Positions 51,647 to 60,169 of a stretch of DNA of 64,000 bases are shown in pieces; the first letter of the stretch is position 1, and each line of letters starts with the position of its first letter. The notes below the pieces were generated by a model. That model was not told the origin of the DNA. It was given only the letters and a program-made list of their open reading frames with translations, and ran no database searches. Source of the DNA: JAKVKY01 sp964293585 (GTDB lineage Bacteria > Bacillota > Negativicutes > Acidaminococcales > Acidaminococcaceae); the NCBI GenBank assembly GCA_964293585.1, contig CAXYYS010000006.1:1-64000 (forward strand), in the 5' to 3' direction. The translations under genes were made by a program, and so were the position numbers.

Positions 51647-52426
51647 TTACTTTTTATTGGCCGCTGCCAGTTCTGCCGCGGTCAACCCCGGATACGTATA
51701 TCTGCTGCTGTGGCCCGGTTTTAAAAAGCCCATGCTGATAGCATTTTGCGGGCACCAGTGAGTGCAGGCAAAACAGCTGTAACAGCCCGGTCCGAAAACC
51801 GGTTTACCGTCCTGCATGGTGATGCAGTCCGCAGGACAAACCGCAGCACAGGTGCCGCAGCCGATGCATTTGGCCGCATCCAGCTTGCGGTGTTTCACCG
51901 TCAGGGCGTTCTCCATCACGACCCAGCCGGCCTTGTTCACCAGTTCCATGACCTCACCGCTGCCCAGGCTGCCGGTATTCTCCCGGCGGGCCTGCACATC
52001 ATACACGATGGTGCTGAGCCTTTCCGGCAGACGGTCCAGCATGTCCTTTTTCAGGTTGGCGGGACTGGGAAAAACGATACTGTTATCCGGCAGCGGCACC
52101 GTAAAAGCGGCGGCCAGTTTCAGGCCCCGCCCGGCCAGGATCTTCTTGGCCCGGTTCAAGCTGCCGCCCGTCATAGCGCCCGGGTCGGCCACATAAAACA
52201 GATACGGATTATTTTTAATGCGCACCGTGGTCAGGAACCTTTCCACCACCGGCGGCAGGTTTAGGCAGTACACCGGTGCCACAAAGCCCACCAGCTCCGC
52301 CTCAATTTCCTCCGGTTGTCGCAGATACTGGGTCATGCTGCGCACATCCGCATCCAAAGCCGCAGCTAACTGTTTGGCCAGCATATAGCTGTTGCCGGTC
52401 CCGGAAAAATAATAAATGCTGCCCAT
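51647..52426 (-). CDS. EFR1-type flavodoxin-like / 2[4Fe-4S] ferredoxin protein
   Basis: 259 residues: a flavodoxin-like N-terminal domain (YYFSGTGNSYMLAKQLA as FMN phosphate loop) and two C-terminal 4Fe-4S motifs, CIGCGTCAAVCP and CYSCFACTHWCP. Such EFR1-family proteins are electron carriers of anaerobes, of unknown specific role. A GGAGG site precedes the ATG. It is the first gene of the operon with the two FAD oxidases and has an operator-like palindrome over its start of transcription. Confidence 0.93.
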   Translation of the reverse strand: MGSIYYFSGTGNSYMLAKQLAAALDADVRSMTQYLRQPEEIEAELVGFVAPVYCLNLPPVVERFLTTVRIKNNPYLFYVADPGAMTGGSLNRAKKILAGRGLKLAAAFTVPLPDNSIVFPSPANLKKDMLDRLPERLSTIVYDVQARRENTGSLGSGEVMELVNKAGWVVMENALTVKHRKLDAAKCIGCGTCAAVCPADCITMQDGKPVFGPGCYSCFACTHWCPQNAISMGFLKPGHSSRYTYPGLTAAELAAANKK

Positions 52427-52449
52427 GGTTACACCTCCTGCAGAAACTG

Positions 52450-52479
52450 ATAGGGTATTACCTCTCGATAATACCCTAT
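52450..52479. promoter_or_regulatory. operator-like inverted repeat at the ferredoxin-oxidase operon
   Basis: Perfect 11-bp arms ATAGGGTATTA (52450-52460) and TAATACCCTAT (52469-52479) with an 8-nt centre. The predicted transcription start (near 52473) falls within one arm, the position of a repressor operator. Confidence 0.65.
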
Positions 52480-52509
52480 ATTATACCACTATTCCGGCCG
52501 GGCTTACAA
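52480..52509 (-). promoter_or_regulatory. promoter of the ferredoxin-oxidase operon
   Basis: Minus strand TTGTAA (52509-52504), 18-bp spacer, TATAAT (52485-52480), immediately upstream of the inverted repeat. Confidence 0.65.
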
Positions 52510-52592
52510 TCCTGGCCGCTCTTTTTACCGCCGGTATTGCTAAATTTATCCGGCTTTTAGCACGGCGGTCCTCCACCGGGGCCGCTCTTTAA

Positions 52593-53765
52593 TTACAACT
52601 CCCGCAGATGCAGCAGTGCCATGGCCAGCAGCTGGCAGCGGGGCAGATAACTGGCTACCCAGCCGTGCTCCGTAGGCGTATGGGGGCCGTCCGCCTGGGG
52701 ACCCATGCCGCACACGGTAGGCGCTCCCACCATGGTGGTGTAGCAGGCGTCAGAAGAGCCGCCCACATACTGTCCCGTAAGCGGCGCCTGTCCCAGCTGT
52801 GCCGCCAGCTTTTGCAAAGAATGGAATAACTGCATGCCACCGTCCGTCACCTCAAAGGGCGGCATATAATCCGCCGCGCCCCGGTCGATGATCTTCGTAC
52901 TGGTACGCGTATCGTAATCATGCTTACAGATAGCGTAAATTTTTTCCTTGGCCTGGGCTGCCTGGTCCAGCGTCTTAAAACGCACATCCAGTTTGCCGAT
53001 AGCCTTATCCGCCATGATATTGGGCAGGGTGCCGCCCTGGAAAACGCCTACGTTGCAGGTGGTGCCGCTGGGATAATCCGTGATGTTAAACATATCGATG
53101 GTCTTGTGCGCCAGTTCCAAAACGGCGCTGGCACCTTTGTCGTGATGATTGCCGGAATGAGCGGCGATGCCGGTCACTTCTACTATCGGCCGCCACAAAC
53201 CTTTGCGCCCGTACACCACGCTGCCGTCTTCCCGGCCCGGTTCCATGTTAAAGACCGCCGTCTTGCCCCGGCCGTATTTTTTAAACTGCGCCACCGCATC
53301 CGAATCCGGATGGTTAATCTCTTCGTCCCCGGCAAACAGGAACGTGATATCCGCATCGTCAAAACCGCTTTCCAGCAAAGCTTTGACCGTGTACACGCTG
53401 ATGCCGATGCCGCTTTTCATGTCGATGACGCCGGGACCGTAGGCCAAACCATCCACGATCTTAAAGGGACGCTCCGCCGCGGCGCCTTTGGCAAACACCG
53501 TATCCATATGGCCCATGAGCAGCACCGAAGGTTTACCCGGACGGGGACGGGTAGCTACCAGCTGTACCGGCCCCTTGCTCTCGTGATATTCCACCGTAAA
53601 ACCCAAAGGCTCCAGCACGCCGCCGATCATCCTGGCAACTTGCGCCACTCCTTCCGGACAGTCGTAACCGGAATCCGTATTCACAATCTTTTCGATAAAC
53701 TGCCACATCTCTGTCTGCGCGGCAGCAACTTTAGCTAAAACTTGTTTTTCTACAACCTGTGTCAT
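52593..53765 (-). CDS. M20-family metallopeptidase (carboxypeptidase G2-like)
   Basis: Zinc-dependent exopeptidase or deacylase, 390 residues. Metal motifs are LMGHMDTVFAKG (His/Asp), GVIDMKSGIG and GDEEINHPDS (Glu-Glu); the dimerisation lid domain spans about 190-300 and begins at TGIAAHSGNHHDKG. The group includes glutamate carboxypeptidases; the exact substrate is unknown. ATG 53765 has GAGG upstream; a GTG five codons earlier overlaps that site. It ends the cluster with the amidohydrolase and YjiH/YjiG genes. Confidence 0.9.
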   Translation of the reverse strand: MTQVVEKQVLAKVAAAQTEMWQFIEKIVNTDSGYDCPEGVAQVARMIGGVLEPLGFTVEYHESKGPVQLVATRPRPGKPSVLLMGHMDTVFAKGAAAERPFKIVDGLAYGPGVIDMKSGIGISVYTVKALLESGFDDADITFLFAGDEEINHPDSDAVAQFKKYGRGKTAVFNMEPGREDGSVVYGRKGLWRPIVEVTGIAAHSGNHHDKGASAVLELAHKTIDMFNITDYPSGTTCNVGVFQGGTLPNIMADKAIGKLDVRFKTLDQAAQAKEKIYAICKHDYDTRTSTKIIDRGAADYMPPFEVTDGGMQLFHSLQKLAAQLGQAPLTGQYVGGSSDACYTTMVGAPTVCGMGPQADGPHTPTEHGWVASYLPRCQLLAMALLHLREL

Positions 53766-53776
53766 AAGAACCTCGC

Positions 53777-54877
53777 TCACCCGATAATTTTTAAGGCCGC
53801 GTGCACCAGCACGTCTGCGCCGTTTTGTAAAGAATTTTTGTTCAGATGCATATTTACCGCATGCAGGCCCGGAGTAGCGCCTGCGCCTACGCCCAGATAC
53901 CCGGCTTTCAGCTTAGGATACTTGCGGGTAAAGAAATGGAAATCTTCGCCGCCGGGATTAGTGATAGGCTCCCGGTAATGCTCCTTACCTGCTACTGCCA
54001 CGATGCTGTCCGCCAGCAGCTGCACCATTTCCGGAGCGTACTGCGGCGCCGGGATGATGCCCGTAGGCGTGGTCAAAGTAATCTTGGCGCCCATGGCGAG
54101 AGCGACGCCGTCCACGGCCTGCTGCAGTTTGGTCAGCATCTCGTCGATGGTCTCGTTATCTTCCGCCCGGCAGTCCACCAGCATGTGGGCTTTTTCCGGG
54201 ATAATATTAAAAACGCTGCCGCACTGGATGGCTGTCACCTTGCAAGACCAGGTCTTCACCGGGTTTAGCTTGATGGACATGATAGCCGTGGTAAGCACCG
54301 CCGCCGTCTCTGCCGCGTTCACCCCTAAATGGGGGCGGGCGCCGTGGCTGCTCTTGCCTTCAATGTCGATGGCCACCTGGGCCAGGGCGGAATGGTTCAC
54401 CGCCGGGGTCAGGGTGCCGTCCGGAATATCCTGCACCGGCCGGTTGTGCAGCCCCAGAATATAATCCACGCCTTCCAGGGCGCCGTCCTTGATTACCGCC
54501 AGGGCGCCGGTGCCGATTTCTTCTGCCGGCTGGAATAAAATTTTCAAAGTACCTTTTTTAACTTTATCCGCCAAAACTGCTGCCGCCGCCAGCATCATGC
54601 TGCAATGGCTGTCATGGCCGCAGGCATGGCGCACTTCCGGTTTGCCGTCCACGGTAAAAGGCAGGGCGTCCATATCGGCCCGCAGCATCAGCACCGGTCC
54701 GGGCTCCTGGCCCTTAATAGTGCCGATGACGCCGGTACCGCCCACGCCGGTAGTCACCTGGTAACCTAATTTTTGCAGCTGCTCCGCCAGGAAAGCGGCC
54801 GTCTTCACTTCTTTAAAACCCAGTTCCGGGATGGAATGCAGGTAATCATATACTTTTAAGATGTCAATCTTTGCCAT
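53777..54877 (-). CDS. M20D amidohydrolase (hippurate/IAA-amino acid hydrolase family)
   Basis: Hydrolyses N-acyl amino acids. 366 residues from ATG 54877, with AAAGGAG 8 nt upstream. The family marks are IPELGFKEVKTA, LRADMDALPF, HACGHDSHCSMML and LFQPAEEIGTGA (metal Cys/His/Glu), with GGEDFHFFTRK near the end. The conserved metal cysteine is in HACGHD. It lies between YjiG and the other M20 gene on the same strand. Confidence 0.93.
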   Translation of the reverse strand: MAKIDILKVYDYLHSIPELGFKEVKTAAFLAEQLQKLGYQVTTGVGGTGVIGTIKGQEPGPVLMLRADMDALPFTVDGKPEVRHACGHDSHCSMMLAAAAVLADKVKKGTLKILFQPAEEIGTGALAVIKDGALEGVDYILGLHNRPVQDIPDGTLTPAVNHSALAQVAIDIEGKSSHGARPHLGVNAAETAAVLTTAIMSIKLNPVKTWSCKVTAIQCGSVFNIIPEKAHMLVDCRAEDNETIDEMLTKLQQAVDGVALAMGAKITLTTPTGIIPAPQYAPEMVQLLADSIVAVAGKEHYREPITNPGGEDFHFFTRKYPKLKAGYLGVGAGATPGLHAVNMHLNKNSLQNGADVLVHAALKIIG

Positions 54878-54966
54878 GGTCAAGTCTCCTTTGCCGCACC
54901 GGGCAGACTACGGTTTGAGCCTGTGCCCGCCGGATTGGCTGTCAAAATTTCCCTTAGATAGGTAAA

Positions 54967-54992
54967 GAGGGTACGACAAACGCCGTACCCTC
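54967..54992 (-). terminator. stem-loop between the YjiG and amidohydrolase genes
   Basis: GAGGGTACG/CGTACCCTC perfect 9-bp stem (54967-54975 with 54984-54992), 12 nt past the YjiG stop, with only a weak T-run on the minus strand (TTTACC). It may reduce expression of the peptidases relative to YjiH/YjiG. Confidence 0.55.
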
Positions 54993-55003
54993 CGGTTAAA
55001 ACT

Positions 55004-55513
55004 TTACGCTGCCGGGGCGATCATCTTCATGATAAACATAGCGATGCCCGCATTGATGATGGATAAAGCCAGGAGCACGCCCCAGTATTTGGGAGGTACG
55101 CCGGCGGTGCCCAGTAAGCGTCCCAGATATTGAATCTTGGAACCCATCAGGTATATGGCGGGCATAAGGATGGCCACATGCTGGCCGTTCAGAGTGCCGC
55201 TGCTCACCAGAGCCATGGCCACGCCTACGGCGCCGCCCATGCTCATCAGGGCGCCCATCAGTACCATGATTGCTTGTCCGGGCAGACCCCAGATAGCCAT
55301 GACGGGAGCAAAAATCCGGCCGCAGGCATCCAGAGCGCCGGTAACGGTCAGGACCTGAATGCACACGAAAGCCATGATAACGTTAGGCACGATATTCTTC
55401 AGGCCGATGTCCCAGCCTTTCAGGGCGCCTTTAACGAAGACGTCCATGATGTTCAGTTTTCTTTCCGGTGCTGCGGCAACAGCGGCAGCACTTGTAGTTT
55501 GTACCTCGCTCAT
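55004..55513 (-). CDS. YjiG/SpmB-family membrane protein
   Basis: 169 residues with about four membrane helices, matching the YjiG branch of the nucleoside-recognition (Gate) family (VFVKGALKGWDIGLKNIVPN, given to 20 residues). In E. coli yjiG-yjiH sits beside isoaspartyl dipeptidase iadA; in spore formers the related SpmA/SpmB act in spore maturation. Here the neighbours are M20 peptidases, so a transport role for peptides or acyl amino acids is plausible but unproven. It starts 1 nt after YjiH. Confidence 0.85.
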   Translation of the reverse strand: MSEVQTTSAAAVAAAPERKLNIMDVFVKGALKGWDIGLKNIVPNVIMAFVCIQVLTVTGALDACGRIFAPVMAIWGLPGQAIMVLMGALMSMGGAVGVAMALVSSGTLNGQHVAILMPAIYLMGSKIQYLGRLLGTAGVPPKYWGVLLALSIINAGIAMFIMKMIAPAA

Positions 55514-55514
55514 C

Positions 55515-56153
55515 TCAGTCTTCCTCCTCTTTCACAAAATAATGTACGTACAGGCGCATCATGTTGGCGCCGAACAGTTTCATCACCAGCATCACTACCA
55601 GCGGGGTGACGATAGGCACTGTCATAACGCTGAACAAGGCGGAACCGGAAGCCAGATAGTTACCGATAACGCCGCCCGCCGTAAACTGAAAGGCGGAGAA
55701 AATTAATAATTCCTTATTGGTGATATCACCGGCCGCACGCAGCTGCTTGGTCATGCCCGCGCCGGCATCCGTGCTCTGCAGACTGGAAACCAGGGCTACG
55801 CAGCAGATACCCGGAATGCCCATCAAAGGACGCAGTATCGGGGTCAGCAGTTTTTGCGCCGCTTTCAGGCCGCCGTAATACTCTACAATCTCCATCAGTC
55901 CCAGGGCCAGCATAACGCCGGGCACCAGGCTGAGCGCAAACATAAAGCCGGCCCGGGCGCCTACGCCGCCGCTACCCATAAAGTTATTGGTAGCGCTCTT
56001 GATAACGCCAAACTTGCCGTTCAGCGTATCAAAGTCAAACATGTTCCAACCGGCATGCTTTGCCAAAAGTCCTGAGAACACCACGATGGCCAGGAACAGT
56101 ACCACATAACCTGCAGCCGGGACCTTCACCGTGGATTTTTCTTGCTTATCCAT
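55515..56153 (-). CDS. YjiH/SpmA-family membrane protein (Gate domain)
   Basis: 212 residues with about five membrane helices. Family features are GLMEIVEYYGGL, LVSSLQSTDAGAGM and FTAGGVIGNYLASG. It pairs with YjiG, which starts one base after its stop. First gene of the YjiH-YjiG-M20-M20 operon; its promoter carries a long inverted repeat. The cargo is unknown. Confidence 0.87.
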   Translation of the reverse strand: MDKQEKSTVKVPAAGYVVLFLAIVVFSGLLAKHAGWNMFDFDTLNGKFGVIKSATNNFMGSGGVGARAGFMFALSLVPGVMLALGLMEIVEYYGGLKAAQKLLTPILRPLMGIPGICCVALVSSLQSTDAGAGMTKQLRAAGDITNKELLIFSAFQFTAGGVIGNYLASGSALFSVMTVPIVTPLVVMLVMKLFGANMMRLYVHYFVKEEED

Positions 56154-56174
56154 TTCCCAATACCCCCTAAAAAA

Positions 56175-56215
56175 ATAATGTAAAACCTATTCATACCGAA
56201 TATGTTTTACATTAT
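56175..56215. promoter_or_regulatory. 41-bp near-perfect palindrome at the yjiH promoter
   Basis: 12-bp arms ATAATGTAAAAC (56175-56186) and GTTTTACATTAT (56204-56215) with an inner TATTC/GAATA pair. It abuts and overlaps the -10 box, so it can act as operator DNA or as a 5' hairpin of the mRNA. Confidence 0.65.
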
Positions 56216-56238
56216 ATCTAAAAATAAATATTTTTCAA
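56211..56238 (-). promoter_or_regulatory. promoter of the YjiH-YjiG-peptidase operon
   Basis: Minus strand TTGAAA (56238-56233), 16-bp spacer, TATAAT (56216-56211). Transcription would start near 56204, inside the palindrome. Confidence 0.7.
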
Positions 56239-56401
56239 TAGTAAAGAGTTAAAATGAATACTTATCCAGATTATGCAGTCCCCGGCACGTACTTTGTGTA
56301 AAATTTGTTGCAAAATTAATAATTGTTTCTGAGCAATGCCAGCGCATTTTTTGCAAAATTGGCAACCGCTATGCCCACGCCTGGCACAGATTTTGCAAGC
56401 G

Positions 56402-57973
56402 CTATGCCCACGCCTGACGTAAAACTTGCTGCAGCACCGCCGGTAAAATCACGGTCAGGCTATGGATATGCACCCGTTCCGTAGCCTGATGCAGATCCTT
56501 GCCCCAGGGTCCCAAAAGGAAAAAGGGAATTTGTAACCGGCCCAAAGCCTGCCAGTCAAAACTGTACAAAGATCCCCACAGGGGCGTGTTCTCCGTATAA
56601 GCAGCGCCGCCTGCACCCCCGGTAAGACCGCAGTAACTGCAATCAGAAACGCCTAAAAAATAATGCTCAAACTGCACCGGCAGCAGAGAAGCAATCAGCT
56701 GCTGCAGCCCGGCATATTCCTTGCTCTCCAGATCCTCACTGTTCAGCGCCGGATAATAGGGCGGCGCAAAGCCTACCACCACCAGGGGCGAGTTCAGCTT
56801 GCAAAAAGTCAGCGTCGCCCGGATGGCCGCCAGGGTAGCCCGGGGATAATCCAGTTCCCGGGTCTGCAGCTGTGCCGCCAGATCTTGTTGCAGCCGGGCC
56901 GCAAAGGCAGCATAGCCGTCTTTTTCCCGGGCCCGCTCCCGCAGCTCCGCATAAGTCAGCACCGGCATTTCCTGCACCGCTACCGTACCTGCCAGGGCCG
57001 CCAGCTGCTGTTGTCTGGCCAGGGCGGTCCGCACCGCCAGCCGGGCCAGGTTCACAAAATAATCCAGCACCTGGGCGGCAGGACGCGTAAACGTTAAGAC
57101 ATTACAATAACCGGCAGCCTGAGCTGGCAGCGAATAATCGTAGCCGTCTTTCAGGTCCCGCATAAAATACCATACCGGCGGCACGGTCCGCTCTCCTTGC
57201 CATGTTTCTACAAACTCCGGGTCCCCTTCCGTTGCGGCCACCAGCTGGGCCAGTACCGCCACCGGATTTACCCCCTGGGCGTAGCTGCCAATCTGCACCG
57301 CCTGGCCCTGGACCAGCACCACGGGCAGCAGTTTGCCCACGCTGCCGCAACTGACCACTTGTTTATCGCCTTCCCGGCGGTTGGGTTCGCAGTTGACTAA
57401 CAGTTTGTAATCCAGCTGGTACTGTTCCCGCAATTGCTGCAAAAATGGCAGCGCTCCCCGCATCCCGGCAGAGAAAGCTTCCTCGTCCGGCACGGACACA
57501 AAAAGCAGCGAACCCTGTTCCGGGTTTTGGGCATACTTTTTCAAAACGGCCAGCTGTACCGCCAGGCCGCCTTTCATATCGCAGGCGCCCCGGCCAAACA
57601 GCCAGGCGCCGGACTCTAAATCCTGCCGGGCCTCGCCGGAAATATCCAGCTCCGCCACATGACGGGCAGCCCGCTGCACATCACAAGCCCAGGGTTCCGC
57701 CGCTCCGTACACCGCCGTATCCACCACATCGTGATGGTTCAAAAGCAACACCGTGGCCGGACTATGTCCCCGCACCAGGGCAAAAATAACCCGGCGGCCT
57801 ACAGCGTCACCGGGCAAAGTTACAGTGCCGCACAGTTCCGGGTGCGCCGTAAAATACGGCAGCGCCTGCAGCTGTGCCAGCACAAAATCTTCTATTTGTT
57901 TTTCGCCGGCCGTACCGGAAACACTTTTAAGGGCGACCAGCGCCGCCAGCAAGTTTAAAATTTCCTCGTCCAT
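56402..57973 (-). CDS. M20-family peptidase, RocB-like
   Basis: 523 residues, longer than most M20 enzymes, matching the RocB-like group (arginine-utilisation protein of unknown reaction). Metal motifs are LLLNHHDVVDT, FGRGACDMKGG and SVPDEEAFSAG. The distal part contains NSPLVVVGFAPPYYP and a Tyr/Cys-rich SDCSYCGLTGGAGG, as in the RocB family. ATG 57973 has GGAG upstream. It is the third M20 gene in 6 kb; its catabolic substrate cannot be set from sequence. Confidence 0.87.
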   Translation of the reverse strand: MDEEILNLLAALVALKSVSGTAGEKQIEDFVLAQLQALPYFTAHPELCGTVTLPGDAVGRRVIFALVRGHSPATVLLLNHHDVVDTAVYGAAEPWACDVQRAARHVAELDISGEARQDLESGAWLFGRGACDMKGGLAVQLAVLKKYAQNPEQGSLLFVSVPDEEAFSAGMRGALPFLQQLREQYQLDYKLLVNCEPNRREGDKQVVSCGSVGKLLPVVLVQGQAVQIGSYAQGVNPVAVLAQLVAATEGDPEFVETWQGERTVPPVWYFMRDLKDGYDYSLPAQAAGYCNVLTFTRPAAQVLDYFVNLARLAVRTALARQQQLAALAGTVAVQEMPVLTYAELRERAREKDGYAAFAARLQQDLAAQLQTRELDYPRATLAAIRATLTFCKLNSPLVVVGFAPPYYPALNSEDLESKEYAGLQQLIASLLPVQFEHYFLGVSDCSYCGLTGGAGGAAYTENTPLWGSLYSFDWQALGRLQIPFFLLGPWGKDLHQATERVHIHSLTVILPAVLQQVLRQAWA

Positions 57974-58017
57974 GTCCGCTCCAGCTTTCCTAAAAAGATT
58001 CCTGGCGCCTTACAAAA

Positions 58018-58105
58018 TTTAATTTCTCAAAAGTTCCGTGCGCTCCACCAGTTTTAATTTCTCAAAAAGTTTCGTCACGCCCCGCCAGTTTTAATTTCGC
58101 AAACT
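58018..58105. repeat. three short direct repeats upstream of the RocB-like gene
   Basis: The sequence TTTAATTTC-TCAAA recurs at about 58018, 58053 and 58090, each followed by a related pyrimidine-rich segment ending CCAG. Units are about 35-38 bp. Non-coding. Confidence 0.5.
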
Positions 58106-58115
58106 GCCCGGTGTT

Positions 58116-58877
58116 TCACACGTTGCGGCGGATCACCGCAGGCGGCAGTTTTTCCCAGGGCAGATACTGGATGGTAGCGCAGTGCTGATAAGCCTTGTAA
58201 CGCTCTTCCGGATCGTTCACCGCATTGGCTGCCGCCAAATCTTTTTCTCCCGCCAGGGAAACCGGATAAAACTCAAAAGCCTGATGCAGCAGCGAACTGG
58301 CTTCGGCCACATGGCCGGCCGCATATTCCTGCTCCGCCAGATACTTTAAACTGAAATATTTATACGGGTTAATCTTAGACTTGGGATCGTCCTGCTTGGG
58401 CGCATGGCTGGTTTCCTGCTCGTCCCGGAACATCTTGCGGGCTTCCTCGCAGGCCTGCTCCTTTTTACCGCACTCTGCCAAAAGCTGCAGATGCCGGTAC
58501 CACAGTTCGCCCCGGGCGCCGGTCCTAAAGGGATGCTGATACTCCCGGGCAATCTTATAGGCCGCGTCAATATACTGCAGGGCCGCGTCCGGCTTATGAG
58601 CCAGCTTGTACACGATCTCGCCCAGCTCCCGCAGACACAAAGTCTTGTGCTCCGCCTCGGACAGCCCCACTTCCGGCGCCTCGTCCATATCCGGCTCCAC
58701 ATCCAGCACCGTACTTAAAACCGTCATGGCCCCTTCCAGGTCCTCTTTAAACACCAGGGCCCGGCCTACGATAGAGCGGCACATCCAGTTTTCCTGGTCC
58801 TTGATCATATTGATAGGGACAGGCCAGGCGCCGGTGGCCACTTTTTCTACATATTCATTCCATTCTTTAGCTTCCAT
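58116..58877 (-). CDS. TPR-like hypothetical protein
   Basis: 253 residues, not recognised as a named family. It is mostly helical with repeated pairs of amphipathic helices resembling tetratricopeptide repeats (for example ALQYIDAAYKIAREYQHPF near residue 98 and EYAAGHVAEASSLLHQAFEFY near 185, each given to about 20 residues). No signal peptide, no catalytic motif. TTAGGAGG precedes the ATG and abuts the U-tract of the alr terminator, so expression may depend on read-through from alr. Role unknown. Confidence 0.7.
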   Translation of the reverse strand: MEAKEWNEYVEKVATGAWPVPINMIKDQENWMCRSIVGRALVFKEDLEGAMTVLSTVLDVEPDMDEAPEVGLSEAEHKTLCLRELGEIVYKLAHKPDAALQYIDAAYKIAREYQHPFRTGARGELWYRHLQLLAECGKKEQACEEARKMFRDEQETSHAPKQDDPKSKINPYKYFSLKYLAEQEYAAGHVAEASSLLHQAFEFYPVSLAGEKDLAAANAVNDPEERYKAYQHCATIQYLPWEKLPPAVIRRNV

Positions 58878-58888
58878 GTTAACCTCCT

Positions 58889-58928
58889 AAAAAAAAAGGG
58901 CTGTTTCCAGTAAAAACTGTCCACAGCC
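58889..58928 (-). terminator. terminator after alr, abutting the next gene's ribosome site
   Basis: GGCTGT/ACAGCC stem (58899-58904 with 58923-58928) followed on the minus strand by T9 that runs straight into AGGAGG of the TPR-like gene. Confidence 0.7.
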
Positions 58929-58949
58929 ACAAAATAAGGGAAAGCGTTG

Positions 58950-60059
58950 TTAATCCCGCACATACACGCGGGGCAGGCGCAAACTGAGATCGCATGTTAC
59001 CTCGTAACAAATGGTCTGCTGCCACTTAGCTACCGTCTCAAACGGCAGCTCGGGCCCGCCGAACACAATAATCTCGTCGCCTACTTTGACATCAGGGATG
59101 TCCGTAACATCCAGCATCACCTGGTCCATACAAATGCGGCCTACGATGGGAGCCTTGCGGCCCCGGATAATCATATAGCCTTTATTGGATAAAGCCCGGT
59201 TGAGCCCGTCCGCATAACCAATAGGAACGGTCGCAATAACACTGGGCTTAGCGGTCGTAAATGTCCTCCCATAACCGATGTCGGCGCCGGCCGGCAGAGT
59301 TTTTACAAAACCTACCAGAGCCTTAACCACCATGGCGGGACGGTATTCCTGATACGGAACCGTAATGCCTGCGGGGCGCATGCCGTACAGGGTAATGCCC
59401 TGACGCGCCATATCCAGCTGATACTGCGGCAGCTCCGCGATAGCGGCGCGGTTGGCAATATGCTTGATGGGAATATGGACGCCCTGCGCTTCAATCTCTT
59501 TATTCGCAGCCAGGAAACGCTGGTACTGGTACGCAGCGTACTCCTTGTTCTCGTCGTCCGCCGTAGCAAAATGGGAGAACATGCCTTCAATCTCTATCCC
59601 GGGCAGCTTAGCCGCTTTGGCGGCAAAGGCGCCGGCCGCACTTACATGCAGGCCGATGCGGTGCATACCCGTATCTACAGCGATATGAATCTTGGCTTTC
59701 TTATGCTGAGCCAAGGCAGCTTCATTAAGAGCCATCAGCCGTTCTTCATCAAACACGGCATAGCTCAAGTTATATTTTACCACAAGGTCCGCCACTTTGG
59801 GAAGTAAAATTCCCAAAACCAGGATGGGTTTCGTGATCCCCGCTTCCCGGAACTCAACCCCCTCCTGGGGCAAAGCCACGGCAAAAAAATCTACACCGGC
59901 CGCAGCAGCTTCCCGGGCCACCTGCACCGCTCCATGTCCGTAGGCATTAGCTTTCACCACGGCGCACAACTTGGTTGCCGGTTTCAAACTGCGTTTCGCC
60001 ACTAAAACATTATTCTTAATAGCGTCCAGATTAACTTCAACCCAGGCTCCTCTGTCCAT
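58950..60059 (-). CDS. alr: alanine racemase
   Basis: PLP enzyme making D-alanine for peptidoglycan. 369 residues from ATG 60059 (GGGGG 8 nt upstream). The PLP lysine is in AVVKANAYGHGA near residue 38, the catalytic tyrosine in DIGYGRTF near residue 260, and the C-terminal sheet has GRICMDQVMLDVTD. Full length. A near-consensus promoter and a hairpin leader with a terminator precede it, suggesting attenuation. Confidence 0.97.
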   Translation of the reverse strand: MDRGAWVEVNLDAIKNNVLVAKRSLKPATKLCAVVKANAYGHGAVQVAREAAAAGVDFFAVALPQEGVEFREAGITKPILVLGILLPKVADLVVKYNLSYAVFDEERLMALNEAALAQHKKAKIHIAVDTGMHRIGLHVSAAGAFAAKAAKLPGIEIEGMFSHFATADDENKEYAAYQYQRFLAANKEIEAQGVHIPIKHIANRAAIAELPQYQLDMARQGITLYGMRPAGITVPYQEYRPAMVVKALVGFVKTLPAGADIGYGRTFTTAKPSVIATVPIGYADGLNRALSNKGYMIIRGRKAPIVGRICMDQVMLDVTDIPDVKVGDEIIVFGGPELPFETVAKWQQTICYEVTCDLSLRLPRVYVRD

Positions 60060-60088
60060 GCCACAGGCCCCCTCATATGTAAAAAGCA

Positions 60089-60123
60089 AAACCGCAGAGG
60101 AGACGAAGGTCAGCCTGCGGCTT
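60089..60123 (-). terminator. terminator hairpin in the alr leader (candidate attenuator)
   Basis: A 9-bp stem with one G-U pair (60123-60115 with 60097-60089) followed on the minus strand by TTTTGCTTTTT, only about 22 nt before the alr ATG and downstream of the alr promoter. Confidence 0.65.
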
Positions 60124-60130
60124 CATTGCC

Positions 60131-60158
60131 AACTTCCGAGCACCCCTGTGCTCAAGTT
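60131..60158 (-). promoter_or_regulatory. first hairpin of the alr leader
   Basis: AACTT-GAGCAC-AGGG-GTGCTC-GG-AAGTT on the minus strand (60158-60131), close to the 5' end of the predicted transcript. It precedes the leader terminator; no T-box or known riboswitch core is seen. Confidence 0.55.
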
Positions 60159-60169
60159 TTTACTATCTC

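Noticed and set aside
55004..56153. Spore maturation genes spmA/spmB as evidence of sporulation
   Set aside because: The pair resembles the YjiH/YjiG branch and sits with peptidases; no sporulation genes accompany it.
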